Source: Oscillospiraceae bacterium (GTDB lineage: Bacteria > Bacillota > Clostridia > Oscillospirales > Oscillospiraceae). From it: a stretch of DNA of 5,328 nt. The stretch's first letter is position 1, and each line of letters opens with the position of its first letter. The position numbers and the translations under genes are program-made. Below the pieces are notes generated by a model, which saw nothing but the letters and a program-made list of their open reading frames with translations, was not told the DNA's origin and did not search any database. Shown here piece after piece: positions 1 through 5,328 of this stretch. Location of the stretch: the NCBI GenBank assembly GCA_012513005.1, contig JAAZCZ010000118.1, positions 1 to 5,328 on the forward strand, in the 5' to 3' direction.

Positions 1-61
1 GGGCTTCTTTGCTAACCCCCTGGGCTACAAGTACTTCATGTACTGCAAAATGGCAGGCTAA
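1..61 (+). CDS. C-terminal end of an unrecognised gene (5' part outside window)
   Basis: Reading from base 2, an open frame gives 19 residues, GFFANPLGYKYFMYCKMAG, and stops at TAA (59-61). The gene starts left of the window. The fragment is rich in aromatic residues and ends soon after a short basic stretch, but it is too short to assign to a family. That it is a real gene end is supported by the strong intrinsic terminator 40 bases downstream on the same strand, which has no other plausible upstream gene. I do not recognise the product. Confidence 0.55.
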   Translation, partial: GFFANPLGYKYFMYCKMAG

Positions 62-100
62 ACACATATTAGCCTAAACATTAGTTCACGCTAAAGTTTG

Positions 101-134
101 GCGGGTGCAGATTTTCTGCACCCGCTTTTCTTTT
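101..134 (+). terminator. Intrinsic terminator of the upstream partial gene
   Basis: A perfect 10-bp GC-rich stem (GCGGGTGCAG at 101-110 pairing with CTGCACCCGC at 116-125) encloses a 5-base loop ATTTT. The T-rich run TTTTCTTTT (126-134) follows directly. This is a textbook Rho-independent terminator on the plus strand. It separates the partial gene ending at base 61 from the metallopeptidase gene, which has its own promoter. Confidence 0.9.
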
Positions 135-145
135 GTACAAAAGAA

Positions 146-175
146 TTGAAGATTTCCGGTCAGATATGATATAAT
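146..175 (+). promoter_or_regulatory. Sigma-A-type promoter with extended -10 for the metallopeptidase gene
   Basis: A perfect TATAAT -10 box lies at 170-175, preceded by TGA (167-169), which makes the extended -10 form TGnTATAAT. A TTGAAG box (146-151, four of six matches to TTGACA) sits 18 bases upstream. Transcription would start near 182 and leave a leader of about 40 bases. The position just after a terminator supports independent, probably constitutive, transcription of the single downstream gene. I see no clear operator around it. Confidence 0.8.
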
Positions 176-207
176 ATAGTTTAATAAACTAATATTTGAT
201 TTGCACT

Positions 208-213
208 AAGGAG
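208..213 (+). promoter_or_regulatory. Ribosome binding site for the metallopeptidase gene
   Basis: AAGGAG lies 8 bases before the ATG at 222, which is ideal Shine-Dalgarno spacing. This fixes the start codon of the metallopeptidase. Confidence 0.85.
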
Positions 214-221
214 TAGATATT

Positions 222-920
222 ATGTATTTCGACTGGACATATGTATATATGGTTTTGCCCGCCGTTTTGCTTTCGCTTTGGGCAAGCTTCAGAGTAAAAA
301 GCACATTTAGAAAATACAGCACGCAGTATTCCTCCCGTGGAATTACAGGTGCACAAGCTGCCCGTATGCTGCTTGACAGCAAGGGGCTGCAGCATATTCA
401 GATTCACAAAATCGGCGGCGAGCTCTCTGATCACTTTGACCCGCGCACGAATGAAATAAGCCTGTCTGAGGGAGTATACGGCAGCACATCAACAGCTGCA
501 ATCGGAGTTGCCTGCCATGAGGTCGGGCACGCCATTCAGCACGCCGAGGGTTACGCTCCCCTAAAACTGAGAAACGCAGTTATTCCGATTTCGAGCATAG
601 GCTCTCAGCTTGCAATCCCCCTGATTTTCTTGGGGCTGGCTTTAAGCTACTTCTCTCAGGTATTTACCTATGTGGCATATTTCGGCATTATCTGTTTTAT
701 GGGCATAATAGTCTTCCAGCTGCTCACACTGCCCACAGAGTTTGATGCCAGCCGCAGAGCATTAGCCGGCATTGAAAACCGCGGCTTTCTCTCTTCTGAC
801 GAGGCAAAGGGAGCAAAAAAGGTGCTGTCGGCAGCGGCTTTAACTTATGTTGCGGCTTTGGCTGTTTCTGTTGCTCAGGTGCTTAGATTTATACTCATAC
901 TAAGCTCCCGCCGCGATTAG
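222..920 (+). CDS. yugP: Membrane-anchored zinc metallopeptidase, YugP family
   Basis: The 232-residue product matches the YugP-like zinc metallopeptidase family (Pfam Zn_peptidase_2), whose members are about 225-235 residues long, so it looks full length. The zinc-binding motif is H99-E-V-G-H103: the two histidines should bind Zn and E100 should act as general base. A downstream E173 in LPTEFDASRRA is the likely third ligand, by analogy with M48 peptidases. Hydrophobic segments at about 5-22, 120-142, 147-169 and 203-228 indicate an integral membrane protein with an N-terminal anchor, so proteolysis would occur at the membrane, on the side that holds the HEVGH site. The gene has its own promoter and terminator and appears to be monocistronic. 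The start at 222 is set by AAGGAG 8 bases upstream. The physiological substrate of YugP proteins is, to my knowledge, not established, and the neighbours do not suggest one. Family assignment is confident; biological role is unknown. Confidence 0.92.
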   Translation: MYFDWTYVYMVLPAVLLSLWASFRVKSTFRKYSTQYSSRGITGAQAARMLLDSKGLQHIQIHKIGGELSDHFDPRTNEISLSEGVYGSTSTAAIGVACHEVGHAIQHAEGYAPLKLRNAVIPISSIGSQLAIPLIFLGLALSYFSQVFTYVAYFGIICFMGIIVFQLLTLPTEFDASRRALAGIENRGFLSSDEAKGAKKVLSAAALTYVAALAVSVAQVLRFILILSSRRD

Positions 921-952
921 AACTATTAGTTTTATAATAATTTCGATAATTT

Positions 953-990
953 TGACCCGTATCGTTAATTTCGATACGGGTCAGTTTTTT
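953..990 (+). terminator. Intrinsic terminator of the metallopeptidase gene
   Basis: A perfect 12-bp stem (TGACCCGTATCG at 953-964 with CGATACGGGTCA at 972-983) surrounds a 7-base loop and is followed by G and six Ts (985-990). It lies 32 bases after the stop of the plus-strand gene. The hydrogenase gene converges on it from the other side, ending at 1022, but read on the minus strand the hairpin is followed by AAAATTATCG instead of a T-run. As a canonical terminator it therefore serves only the plus strand. Confidence 0.9.
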
Positions 991-1021
991 GTTTCTTAAT
1001 TTTGCTTATTCTATTGCTTCT

Positions 1022-2758
1022 TTATTTGCCGATTTTCATATCCCAGCCGAAGTGGTCTGTGTGCAGCAGGTGATGCGACCTCTCACTAAGAGGCTCCCCG
1101 AAATAGTCCTTATAAAGTGTTTGAATGTCCGGGTTTTCATGGCTGTGACGAAGCTCACTTTCGTTATCGAGTCGCCAGAGGTGGTTTCCTCTTATTTCTG
1201 CCATTTCTATGCCGTCGCAGATTGGCTGACCGCCGCCGCCGACACAGCCGCCGGGGCATGCCATTATCTCAACAAAGTCGTATTCTGCTTCGCCCCTCTT
1301 TATGGCATTTATGAGCTTTCTTGCGTTTCCGAGTCCGGAGGCTACTGCCACCCTGACATCTCCCGCTCCCGGCACATTGAAGGTAGCTTCTTTTCTGCCC
1401 TCTATACCGCGCACTGCGCGGAAGGCATCCGGGTCGGGGTTTTCGCCCGTAACCAGATAATATGCCGAGCGCAGGGCTGCATCCATAACACCGCCGGTTG
1501 CGCCAAAGCAGATTGCAGCGCCCGTGCCGGAGCCTAAGGGTGAGTCAAACTCTTCCTCGGGCAAGAATGCGGGGATTACGCCCTTAGCTCTCATCATTCT
1601 GTCGAGCTCTCTTGTGGTCAAGACTGCATCAACATCAGGCTCGCCGCAGGCATCATCCATAGTCGGCAGCTCACACTCGCTCTTTTTGGCTGAGCAGGGC
1701 ATGATTGAGACGCAGAAAATCTTTTCGGGCTCTATGCCTATCTGCTTTGCAAAGTAGGTCTTTGCAACTGCGCCGAACATCTGCATCGGGCTTTTTGCCG
1801 TTGATAGGTTGTCTGTGAACTCCGGATACTGGCCTTTAATAAAGCGTATCCAGCCCGGGCAGCAGGATGTGAACATCGGCCATTTGTAGTCTTCCTTGTG
1901 TGTGAAGCGCTCTATAAACTCGCTGCCCTCTTCCATTATTGTGAGGTCGGCTGCAAAGTTTGTGTCGAAAACATAGTCAAAGCCCAAGTGCCGCAGGGCT
2001 GCTGCCATGCGCTTTGGAGTTGCCCGCTCACGGGGTACGCCAAACACCTCTGCCCAAGCTGCTCTGACTGAGGGTGCAACCTGAATAACTGTTACCTTTT
2101 CGGGGTCTTCAAGCGCCTCTATAACCTTTTCTGTGTCGTCTCTGGCTGTTAATGCTCCCGTGGGGCAGTGGGTTATGCACTGACCGCAGTAGGTGCAGCC
2201 CGATAGGTCAATGGGCAGTCCGCCTTTTACTATTATATCTGTTCTGCCGCCGGTGCCGGAAAGCTCCCATATCTTCATGTTCTGGACATTATCGCAGACC
2301 TGAATGCAGCGCATACATTTTATACATTTGCTTGCGTTTCTCTTTATTGTGAGTGTCTTGTCCCAGGTTTTTTCTTGCAGCTCTTTTTTATAGAGCGACT
2401 CTGTCAGGTTCATGTTGCTTGCCAGAGTTTGCAGTGTGCAGTTTCCGCTGCGTTCACAGGTTGGGCAGCGGCAGTCGTGCTGTGAGAGTATCAGCTGTAG
2501 ATTGACTGTCCTTGCCTTGCGTGCGCGGGGAGAGTCTGTCAAGACCTCCATCCCCTCTTCAACAGGTGTGCAGCATGAGGCTATAAGCCTGTCTGAGCCC
2601 ACCACCTCAACAACGCACACCCTGCATGCGCCTATGTCGTTAAGTCCTTCAAAATAGCACAGGCTGGGTATTGCAACGCCTATTTTTTCGGCAGCATGCA
2701 ATATTGTTGTGTTTTCCGGAACCTCTACTGTTTTTCCGTTTATTGTAAGCTTTACCAT
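1022..2758 (-). CDS. hydA: [FeFe] hydrogenase, group A, M3-type catalytic subunit
   Basis: This 578-residue protein catalyses reversible 2H+ + 2e- to H2 in the cytoplasm. It has the full M3 cluster set of clostridial CpI (about 574 residues). A plant-ferredoxin-like [2Fe-2S] domain uses C34, C45, C48 and C62. A His-ligated [4Fe-4S] site uses H94, C98, C101 and C107. Two [4Fe-4S] sites lie at C145/148/151/155 and C188/191/194/198. All three H-cluster motifs are intact: TSCCPGW (297-303), MPCSAKKSE (353-361) and the MACPGGC...GGGQP block (499-512), giving ligands C300, C355, C501 and C505 and the proton-relay C299. The proton-path residues E277, E280, R284 and S319 also match CpI as I recall it. 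The small-subunit-like tail (about 545-566) is normal, and there is no extra C-terminal [2Fe-2S] domain. I chose the ATG at 2758 because MVKLTINGKTVEVPE is the usual family N-terminus and AGGAGGGAG lies upstream; a TTG start at 2815 would add 19 residues that overlap the previous gene. The gene is second in an operon with the diaphorase-like subunit. The maturation genes hydE, hydF and hydG are not in this window. Confidence 0.95.
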   Translation of the reverse strand: MVKLTINGKTVEVPENTTILHAAEKIGVAIPSLCYFEGLNDIGACRVCVVEVVGSDRLIASCCTPVEEGMEVLTDSPRARKARTVNLQLILSQHDCRCPTCERSGNCTLQTLASNMNLTESLYKKELQEKTWDKTLTIKRNASKCIKCMRCIQVCDNVQNMKIWELSGTGGRTDIIVKGGLPIDLSGCTYCGQCITHCPTGALTARDDTEKVIEALEDPEKVTVIQVAPSVRAAWAEVFGVPRERATPKRMAAALRHLGFDYVFDTNFAADLTIMEEGSEFIERFTHKEDYKWPMFTSCCPGWIRFIKGQYPEFTDNLSTAKSPMQMFGAVAKTYFAKQIGIEPEKIFCVSIMPCSAKKSECELPTMDDACGEPDVDAVLTTRELDRMMRAKGVIPAFLPEEEFDSPLGSGTGAAICFGATGGVMDAALRSAYYLVTGENPDPDAFRAVRGIEGRKEATFNVPGAGDVRVAVASGLGNARKLINAIKRGEAEYDFVEIMACPGGCVGGGGQPICDGIEMAEIRGNHLWRLDNESELRHSHENPDIQTLYKDYFGEPLSERSHHLLHTDHFGWDMKIGK

Positions 2759-4650
2759 GCCAGCTCTCTCCCTCCTCTGAAGGTTCCGTAGCCGTAGCTG
2801 TCGCAGCGCAGGCAACGGGAGGACTCGGCTTCCGCTTCCTCATCTGTCATACCCTTTTCAATGCAGTCAAAGTCGCATTTTCGCTCGAATGCCACTCTGT
2901 TGCTTGTGTTTACCCTGCCTCTCGGCGGGTTATTTTCCGGTGACGGCACGGGGATATCGATATTAACAGATATCTCGTGGTCGTAGCCCAAAAACTCGTC
3001 TATATTGGCAGCTACCGTTTTGCCCGCTGCTATTGCACGAATTACCGTTGCAGGTCCTGTTACGCACTCGCCGCCTGTGAATACCTTTGAGCCGGGGGCT
3101 GCCTGCCCGCTGGCTGTTGATTCAAAAAGCCCTCTCGGGGTTATAGGCATTCCGGATGCTTCAAACGGCTTTGTGTCTGTCTTCTGGCCTACTGCTATTA
3201 TAATAATGTCTGCTGCCAAACGCTCCGGTGCTAATTTTGCGTTCTTTGGTGAGGGTCTGCCGTCTGCCTGTACACGGCTAGGTATCTGGGGCTTTAACCA
3301 AAGTGAGCAGGCGTTTCCGTTGCCGTCGTCCTCGATGCGAATCGGGGCACGGAGTGTGAGCAGCTCAGCTCCCTCTGCAAGTGCGCCCTCTATTTCCTCT
3401 TCCTGCGCTGTCATGTCCTTTTTGCGGCGTCTGTATACGCAGTACACATTGTCTGCACCTAATCTGATGCAGGTTCTGACAGCGTCCATAGCGACGTTAC
3501 CGCCGCCGATTACTGCAACTGTTTTGCCCTTGAAGTTCGGCAAGTCGCCGTCTCCGATTTTGCGCAAAAGCTCAACCGCCGACATAACGTTATTAAGGTC
3601 CTCGCCCTCAATTCTTGCCTTGGCTCCCTCATGCGCACCTATAGTTACATAAACTGCATCGTAGTCATTTAAGATTTTTTCAAAGGGTATATCATCGCCC
3701 ACACCCACGCCCGAAACAACCTCTATTCCGGTTTCGAGTATTGCGTCTATGTCCTGATCGAGCAGCTCTCTGGGGAACCTGTATGCGGGAATGCCGTATC
3801 TGAGCATGCCACCGAGTTGCAGTCTTTTTTCGAATATTGTGACAGCGTGTCCCATTAGCGAGAGATAGTAAGCGGCTGTGAGTCCGCTGGGTCCCCCACC
3901 TATTACGGCAACCTTTTTGCCTGTGGGCTCATCGCAAAGCGGCGCCGGTACTATGCCCGCGTTATCTACTGCATATCTTTTGAGCGCCCTAATGTTGAGC
4001 GCGTAGTCTATGAGGTTTCGCCTGCAATGTGTTTCGCAGGGATGCTCACAGATGTATCCGCAGGCAACGGGAAGCGGATTGTCTTTTCTGATTAGCCGCA
4101 CAGCATCTGCATTCCTGCCGGCGTTTATTAGGCTAATATATCCGGGCACATCAACATTAGCAGGGCAAAGCGCAGTGCATGGCACCGGCGCTGTGAAGCC
4201 GCCCTTGCACCTGTTGTGCAGTATGTGCTCCTCATAGTCGTCTCTGAAATTTTCTATACCCGTGAGTACTATTCGGGCAGCGTCAAAGCCGATTGCGCAG
4301 TCTGCAGAATCGTGGATTGCCTGCGCGGTGTTTTTAATTAAATCGATAGTGTCTAAATCCTTTGCCCTGCCCTCAATGACATCAAGCAGCAAGTTGGAAA
4401 GCTGCCCTAAGCCTATTCTGCATGGCACACATTTCCCGCAAGACTGCGCGTGGCACACTGTTACAAAGCTTCTTGCAAGCTCCACAGGACATACCCCCGG
4501 CGGAGTTGCTGCAAGTCGCCTGCCCATGTCTACCATGAGCGAGTTTGCGGTCTTTTGAGTTTCTGTGAGATTTTTAAGTCCCATTCTGCTCAAATCTTTC
4601 ACCCCCATGTTTTGTCGTGGTTTTGCTGTAATATGCTGTTTTAAAAACAT
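2752..4650 (-). CDS. Hydrogenase-linked NAD(P)H oxidoreductase: NuoF-type 4Fe-4S domain fused to GltD-like flavoprotein
   Basis: The 632-residue product probably carries electrons between NAD(P)H and the [FeFe] hydrogenase encoded next. Residues about 35-145 match the C-terminal [4Fe-4S] domain of NuoF/HydB, with C71-G-K-C74-V-P-C77 and C118 (DSADCAIG). Residues about 148-240 resemble the N-terminal iron-sulfur domain of GltD and dihydropyrimidine dehydrogenase, with C158, C162 (ALCPANVDVPGY), C197, C201, C205 and C209. The rest is a two-dinucleotide-fold oxidoreductase: an FAD motif VAVIGGGPSG (247-256) with E274, an NAD(P) motif VAVIGGGNVAMD (378-389), VYRRR (405-409) and a second FAD contact near 525-538 (TGGECVTGPATVIRA). 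A C-terminal RCLRCD (612-617) is also present. The FMN/NADH-binding head of NuoF is absent, and the upstream DNA is non-coding, so it is not simply split off. The start at 4650 has AGGGAG 5 bases upstream; ATGs at 4608 and 4584 lack well-spaced sites, although the first 22 residues look poorly conserved. It is often annotated as glutamate synthase small subunit, but no glutamate synthase large subunit is present. Domain calls are confident; partner and nucleotide specificity are inferred. Confidence 0.88.
   Translation of the reverse strand: MFLKQHITAKPRQNMGVKDLSRMGLKNLTETQKTANSLMVDMGRRLAATPPGVCPVELARSFVTVCHAQSCGKCVPCRIGLGQLSNLLLDVIEGRAKDLDTIDLIKNTAQAIHDSADCAIGFDAARIVLTGIENFRDDYEEHILHNRCKGGFTAPVPCTALCPANVDVPGYISLINAGRNADAVRLIRKDNPLPVACGYICEHPCETHCRRNLIDYALNIRALKRYAVDNAGIVPAPLCDEPTGKKVAVIGGGPSGLTAAYYLSLMGHAVTIFEKRLQLGGMLRYGIPAYRFPRELLDQDIDAILETGIEVVSGVGVGDDIPFEKILNDYDAVYVTIGAHEGAKARIEGEDLNNVMSAVELLRKIGDGDLPNFKGKTVAVIGGGNVAMDAVRTCIRLGADNVYCVYRRRKKDMTAQEEEIEGALAEGAELLTLRAPIRIEDDGNGNACSLWLKPQIPSRVQADGRPSPKNAKLAPERLAADIIIIAVGQKTDTKPFEASGMPITPRGLFESTASGQAAPGSKVFTGGECVTGPATVIRAIAAGKTVAANIDEFLGYDHEISVNIDIPVPSPENNPPRGRVNTSNRVAFERKCDFDCIEKGMTDEEAEAESSRCLRCDSYGYGTFRGGRELAW
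2768..2776 (-). promoter_or_regulatory. Ribosome binding site deciding the hydrogenase start
   Basis: On the minus strand AGGAGGGAG ends 9 bases before the ATG at 2758. It lies inside the last codons of the upstream oxidoreductase gene. Together with the 7-base overlap ATGGTAA (2752-2758), it supports translation starting at 2758, coupled to termination of the upstream gene, rather than at the longer TTG option at 2815. Confidence 0.8.
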
Positions 4651-4655
4651 TGCCG

Positions 4656-4661
4656 CTCCCT
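4656..4661 (-). promoter_or_regulatory. Ribosome binding site of the first operon gene
   Basis: On the minus strand AGGGAG ends 5 bases before the ATG at 4650. It is the best-spaced Shine-Dalgarno sequence among the candidate starts (4650, 4608, 4584), so it favours the longest form. The spacing is slightly short, which leaves some doubt. Confidence 0.6.
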
Positions 4662-4692
4662 ACAAGTCGCAGCTATCATATACTGGCTATAT

Positions 4693-4721
4693 ATTATATT
4701 TGCCCTGTACATAATTGGCAA
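4693..4721 (-). promoter_or_regulatory. Sigma-A-type promoter of the hydrogenase operon
   Basis: On the minus strand TTGCCA (4721-4716, five of six matches to TTGACA) is followed after exactly 17 bases by a perfect TATAAT (4698-4693). Transcription should start around 4686, leaving a leader of about 35 bases before the ATG at 4650. The promoter lies downstream of the transporter stop and its possible terminator, so the two hydrogenase genes form their own unit. Confidence 0.82.
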
Positions 4722-4810
4722 GAAAATGAGCACTTCGCTGTCAAAATTATACAAAAGCACAGACTTGTGTGTAATTTTTGGGCATATTTTACGCAAAAAA
4801 CAATAATAAG

Positions 4811-4830
4811 CGTTACAAAGGTATGTAACG
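4811..4830 (-). terminator. Hairpin after the transporter gene: weak terminator or operator
   Basis: A 7-bp perfect inverted repeat, CGTTACA and TGTAACG separated by 6 bases, begins 16 bases after the transporter stop codon on the minus strand. It is followed by CTTATTATTG and then six Ts (4800-4795), so the T-run is displaced about 10 bases from the stem and the stem is not very GC-rich. It could be a modest intrinsic terminator for the transporter gene. The symmetric form would also suit a dimeric repressor site about 110 bases upstream of the hydrogenase promoter. Confidence 0.45.
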
Positions 4831-4846
4831 TTTGATGCGTTTTTAG

Positions 4847-5328
4847 CTATTTTTCCTCACTTTGCAGCCTGCCGCTCTGCCAAAATAAAATAGCCGATAA
4901 TAAGCCTGCCGAGACAGATGCATATATCATATAGGTCATATTCGTTTGATACAGGTAGCCCATGAGCCAACTGCCCAAGAACCAAAAAAGACCGAAGGAC
5001 ATCTCAAACATGCCGTAGCCGGTGGCGCGGCTTTTTTTGGGTATCATGTTTGAAACTGCGGCTTTGAACACAGACTCCATTGCTCCCATGCCGACTCCCC
5101 AGAGCAGTATTCCGAAAATAATTCCCTCCTGCCCGCCTATGCTGAAAATGAAATATGCAAAAAACGCCGAGACGGCAGCTGCGTGTGTGAGTATTTTAAT
5201 GCCCTTTTTGTCATAAAGCAGACCGCAGATAAGGGCAGCTGCTGCGTCTGAAAGCATGGCAAGGGCATAGAGCAGCGGCAGCGCAGCATCGGAAAAGAGC
5301 ATAGTCTTTGAAGCGTGCATGGTTATCA
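4847..5328 (-). CDS. Major facilitator superfamily transporter, C-terminal part (start outside window)
   Basis: The frame stays open through the right edge of the window, where ATA and ACC codons precede the ATG at 5320. That ATG is therefore internal and the N-terminal half is missing. About 159 residues are visible, ending in TAG at 4847-4849. They contain roughly five hydrophobic helices: near ALPLLYALAMLSDAAAALIC, AAAVSAFFAYFIFSIGG, IIFGILLWGVGMGAMESVF, FEMSFGLFWFLGSWLMGYLY and TYMIYASVSAGLLSAILFW. The cytoplasmic loop GLLYDKKGIK after the first resembles the repeat of MFS motif A (G-x-L-x-D-x-x-G) between TM8 and TM9, which fits the C-terminal half of a 12-helix carrier in the inner membrane. 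The charged tail RLQSEEK is typical of a cytoplasmic C-terminus. The substrate cannot be inferred, although the family includes many drug and metabolite exporters. It lies on the same strand as the hydrogenase operon but is probably transcribed separately. Confidence 0.8.
   Translation of the reverse strand, partial: ITMHASKTMLFSDAALPLLYALAMLSDAAAALICGLLYDKKGIKILTHAAAVSAFFAYFIFSIGGQEGIIFGILLWGVGMGAMESVFKAAVSNMIPKKSRATGYGMFEMSFGLFWFLGSWLMGYLYQTNMTYMIYASVSAGLLSAILFWQSGRLQSEEK

Noticed and set aside
939..976. Direct repeat AATTTCGATA (939-948 and 967-976) that would let CGATA at 944-948 pair with TATCG at 960-964, suggesting an antiterminator switch.
   Set aside because: The alternative stem has only 5 bp and lies after the stop codon of a gene with nothing downstream on that strand to regulate, so it cannot compete with the 12-bp terminator.
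2759..2815. N-terminal 19-residue extension of the hydrogenase starting at a TTG (2815).
   Set aside because: It overlaps the coding end of the upstream gene in another frame and has no match to the usual hydrogenase N-terminus, whereas the ATG at 2758 starts exactly at the [2Fe-2S] domain and has a strong ribosome binding site.
3005..3652. Long plus-strand open frame of 215 codons, plus several shorter ones (for example 989-1537), opposite the hydrogenase operon.
   Set aside because: They lie antisense to well-supported domains, have no recognisable motifs or ribosome binding sites, and are expected by-products of the codon usage of the real genes.
4738..4754. Rex-like redox operator TTGTATAATTTTGACAG on the minus strand, attractive because Rex controls fermentation and hydrogenase genes in clostridia.
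   Set aside because: The half-sites are one base closer than in the 18-base Rex consensus and several half-site positions mismatch, so the resemblance is within what AT-rich DNA gives by chance.
4651..4846. Possible remnant of the missing NuoF N-terminal domain or a NuoE gene upstream of the oxidoreductase.
   Set aside because: The interval is AT-rich, contains a good promoter and a hairpin, and no frame shows NuoE/NuoF motifs; it is a normal intergenic region, so the domain loss is not a recent local break.

Overview
The window looks like a chromosomal stretch from an anaerobic, fermentative Firmicute, most likely a gut-type clostridium (Oscillospiraceae/Ruminococcaceae-like). I infer this from the M3-type [FeFe] hydrogenase, the YugP-type zinc metallopeptidase, strong AGGAG-like ribosome binding sites and sigma-A-like promoters. 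The organism cannot be named from the sequence alone. I see no phage, insertion-sequence, CRISPR, tRNA or rRNA signature, and no gap longer than about 200 bases without a gene.

Layout from left to right. Bases 1-61 hold the last 19 codons of an unrecognised plus-strand gene, closed by a strong intrinsic terminator (101-134). A promoter with an extended -10 box (146-175) and a good ribosome binding site then drive a single plus-strand gene (222-920). It encodes a membrane-anchored HEVGH zinc metallopeptidase and ends at a 12-bp-stem terminator (953-990). Everything to the right reads on the minus strand. First, in transcription order, comes the 3' part of a major facilitator transporter gene (4847-5328, cut by the window edge), followed by a possible weak terminator hairpin (4811-4830). 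A near-consensus promoter (4693-4721) then starts a two-gene operon. Its first gene (2752-4650) encodes an iron-sulfur flavoprotein that joins the C-terminal [4Fe-4S] domain of NuoF to a GltD-like FAD/NAD(P) oxidoreductase. Its second gene (1022-2758) overlaps the first by 7 bases (ATGGTAA) and encodes a complete catalytic [FeFe] hydrogenase.

How the genes work together: the operon arrangement and cofactor content suggest a cytoplasmic two-subunit enzyme. The GltD-like subunit would exchange electrons with NAD(P)H through FAD and pass them along iron-sulfur clusters to the hydrogenase, which makes or consumes H2. This matches the 'glutamate synthase-linked' type of group A [FeFe] hydrogenase rather than the HydABC type, because the NuoE-like subunit and the NuoF FMN/NADH domain are absent here. 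Which pyridine nucleotide is used, and whether ferredoxin takes part by electron bifurcation, is inference. The peptidase and transporter have no evident functional link to the hydrogenase.

The most interesting feature is the diaphorase-like subunit, with its missing NuoF head and its RCLxC cysteine pair at the C-terminus instead of the usual GltD N-terminal place. I do not see a clearly unprecedented system.
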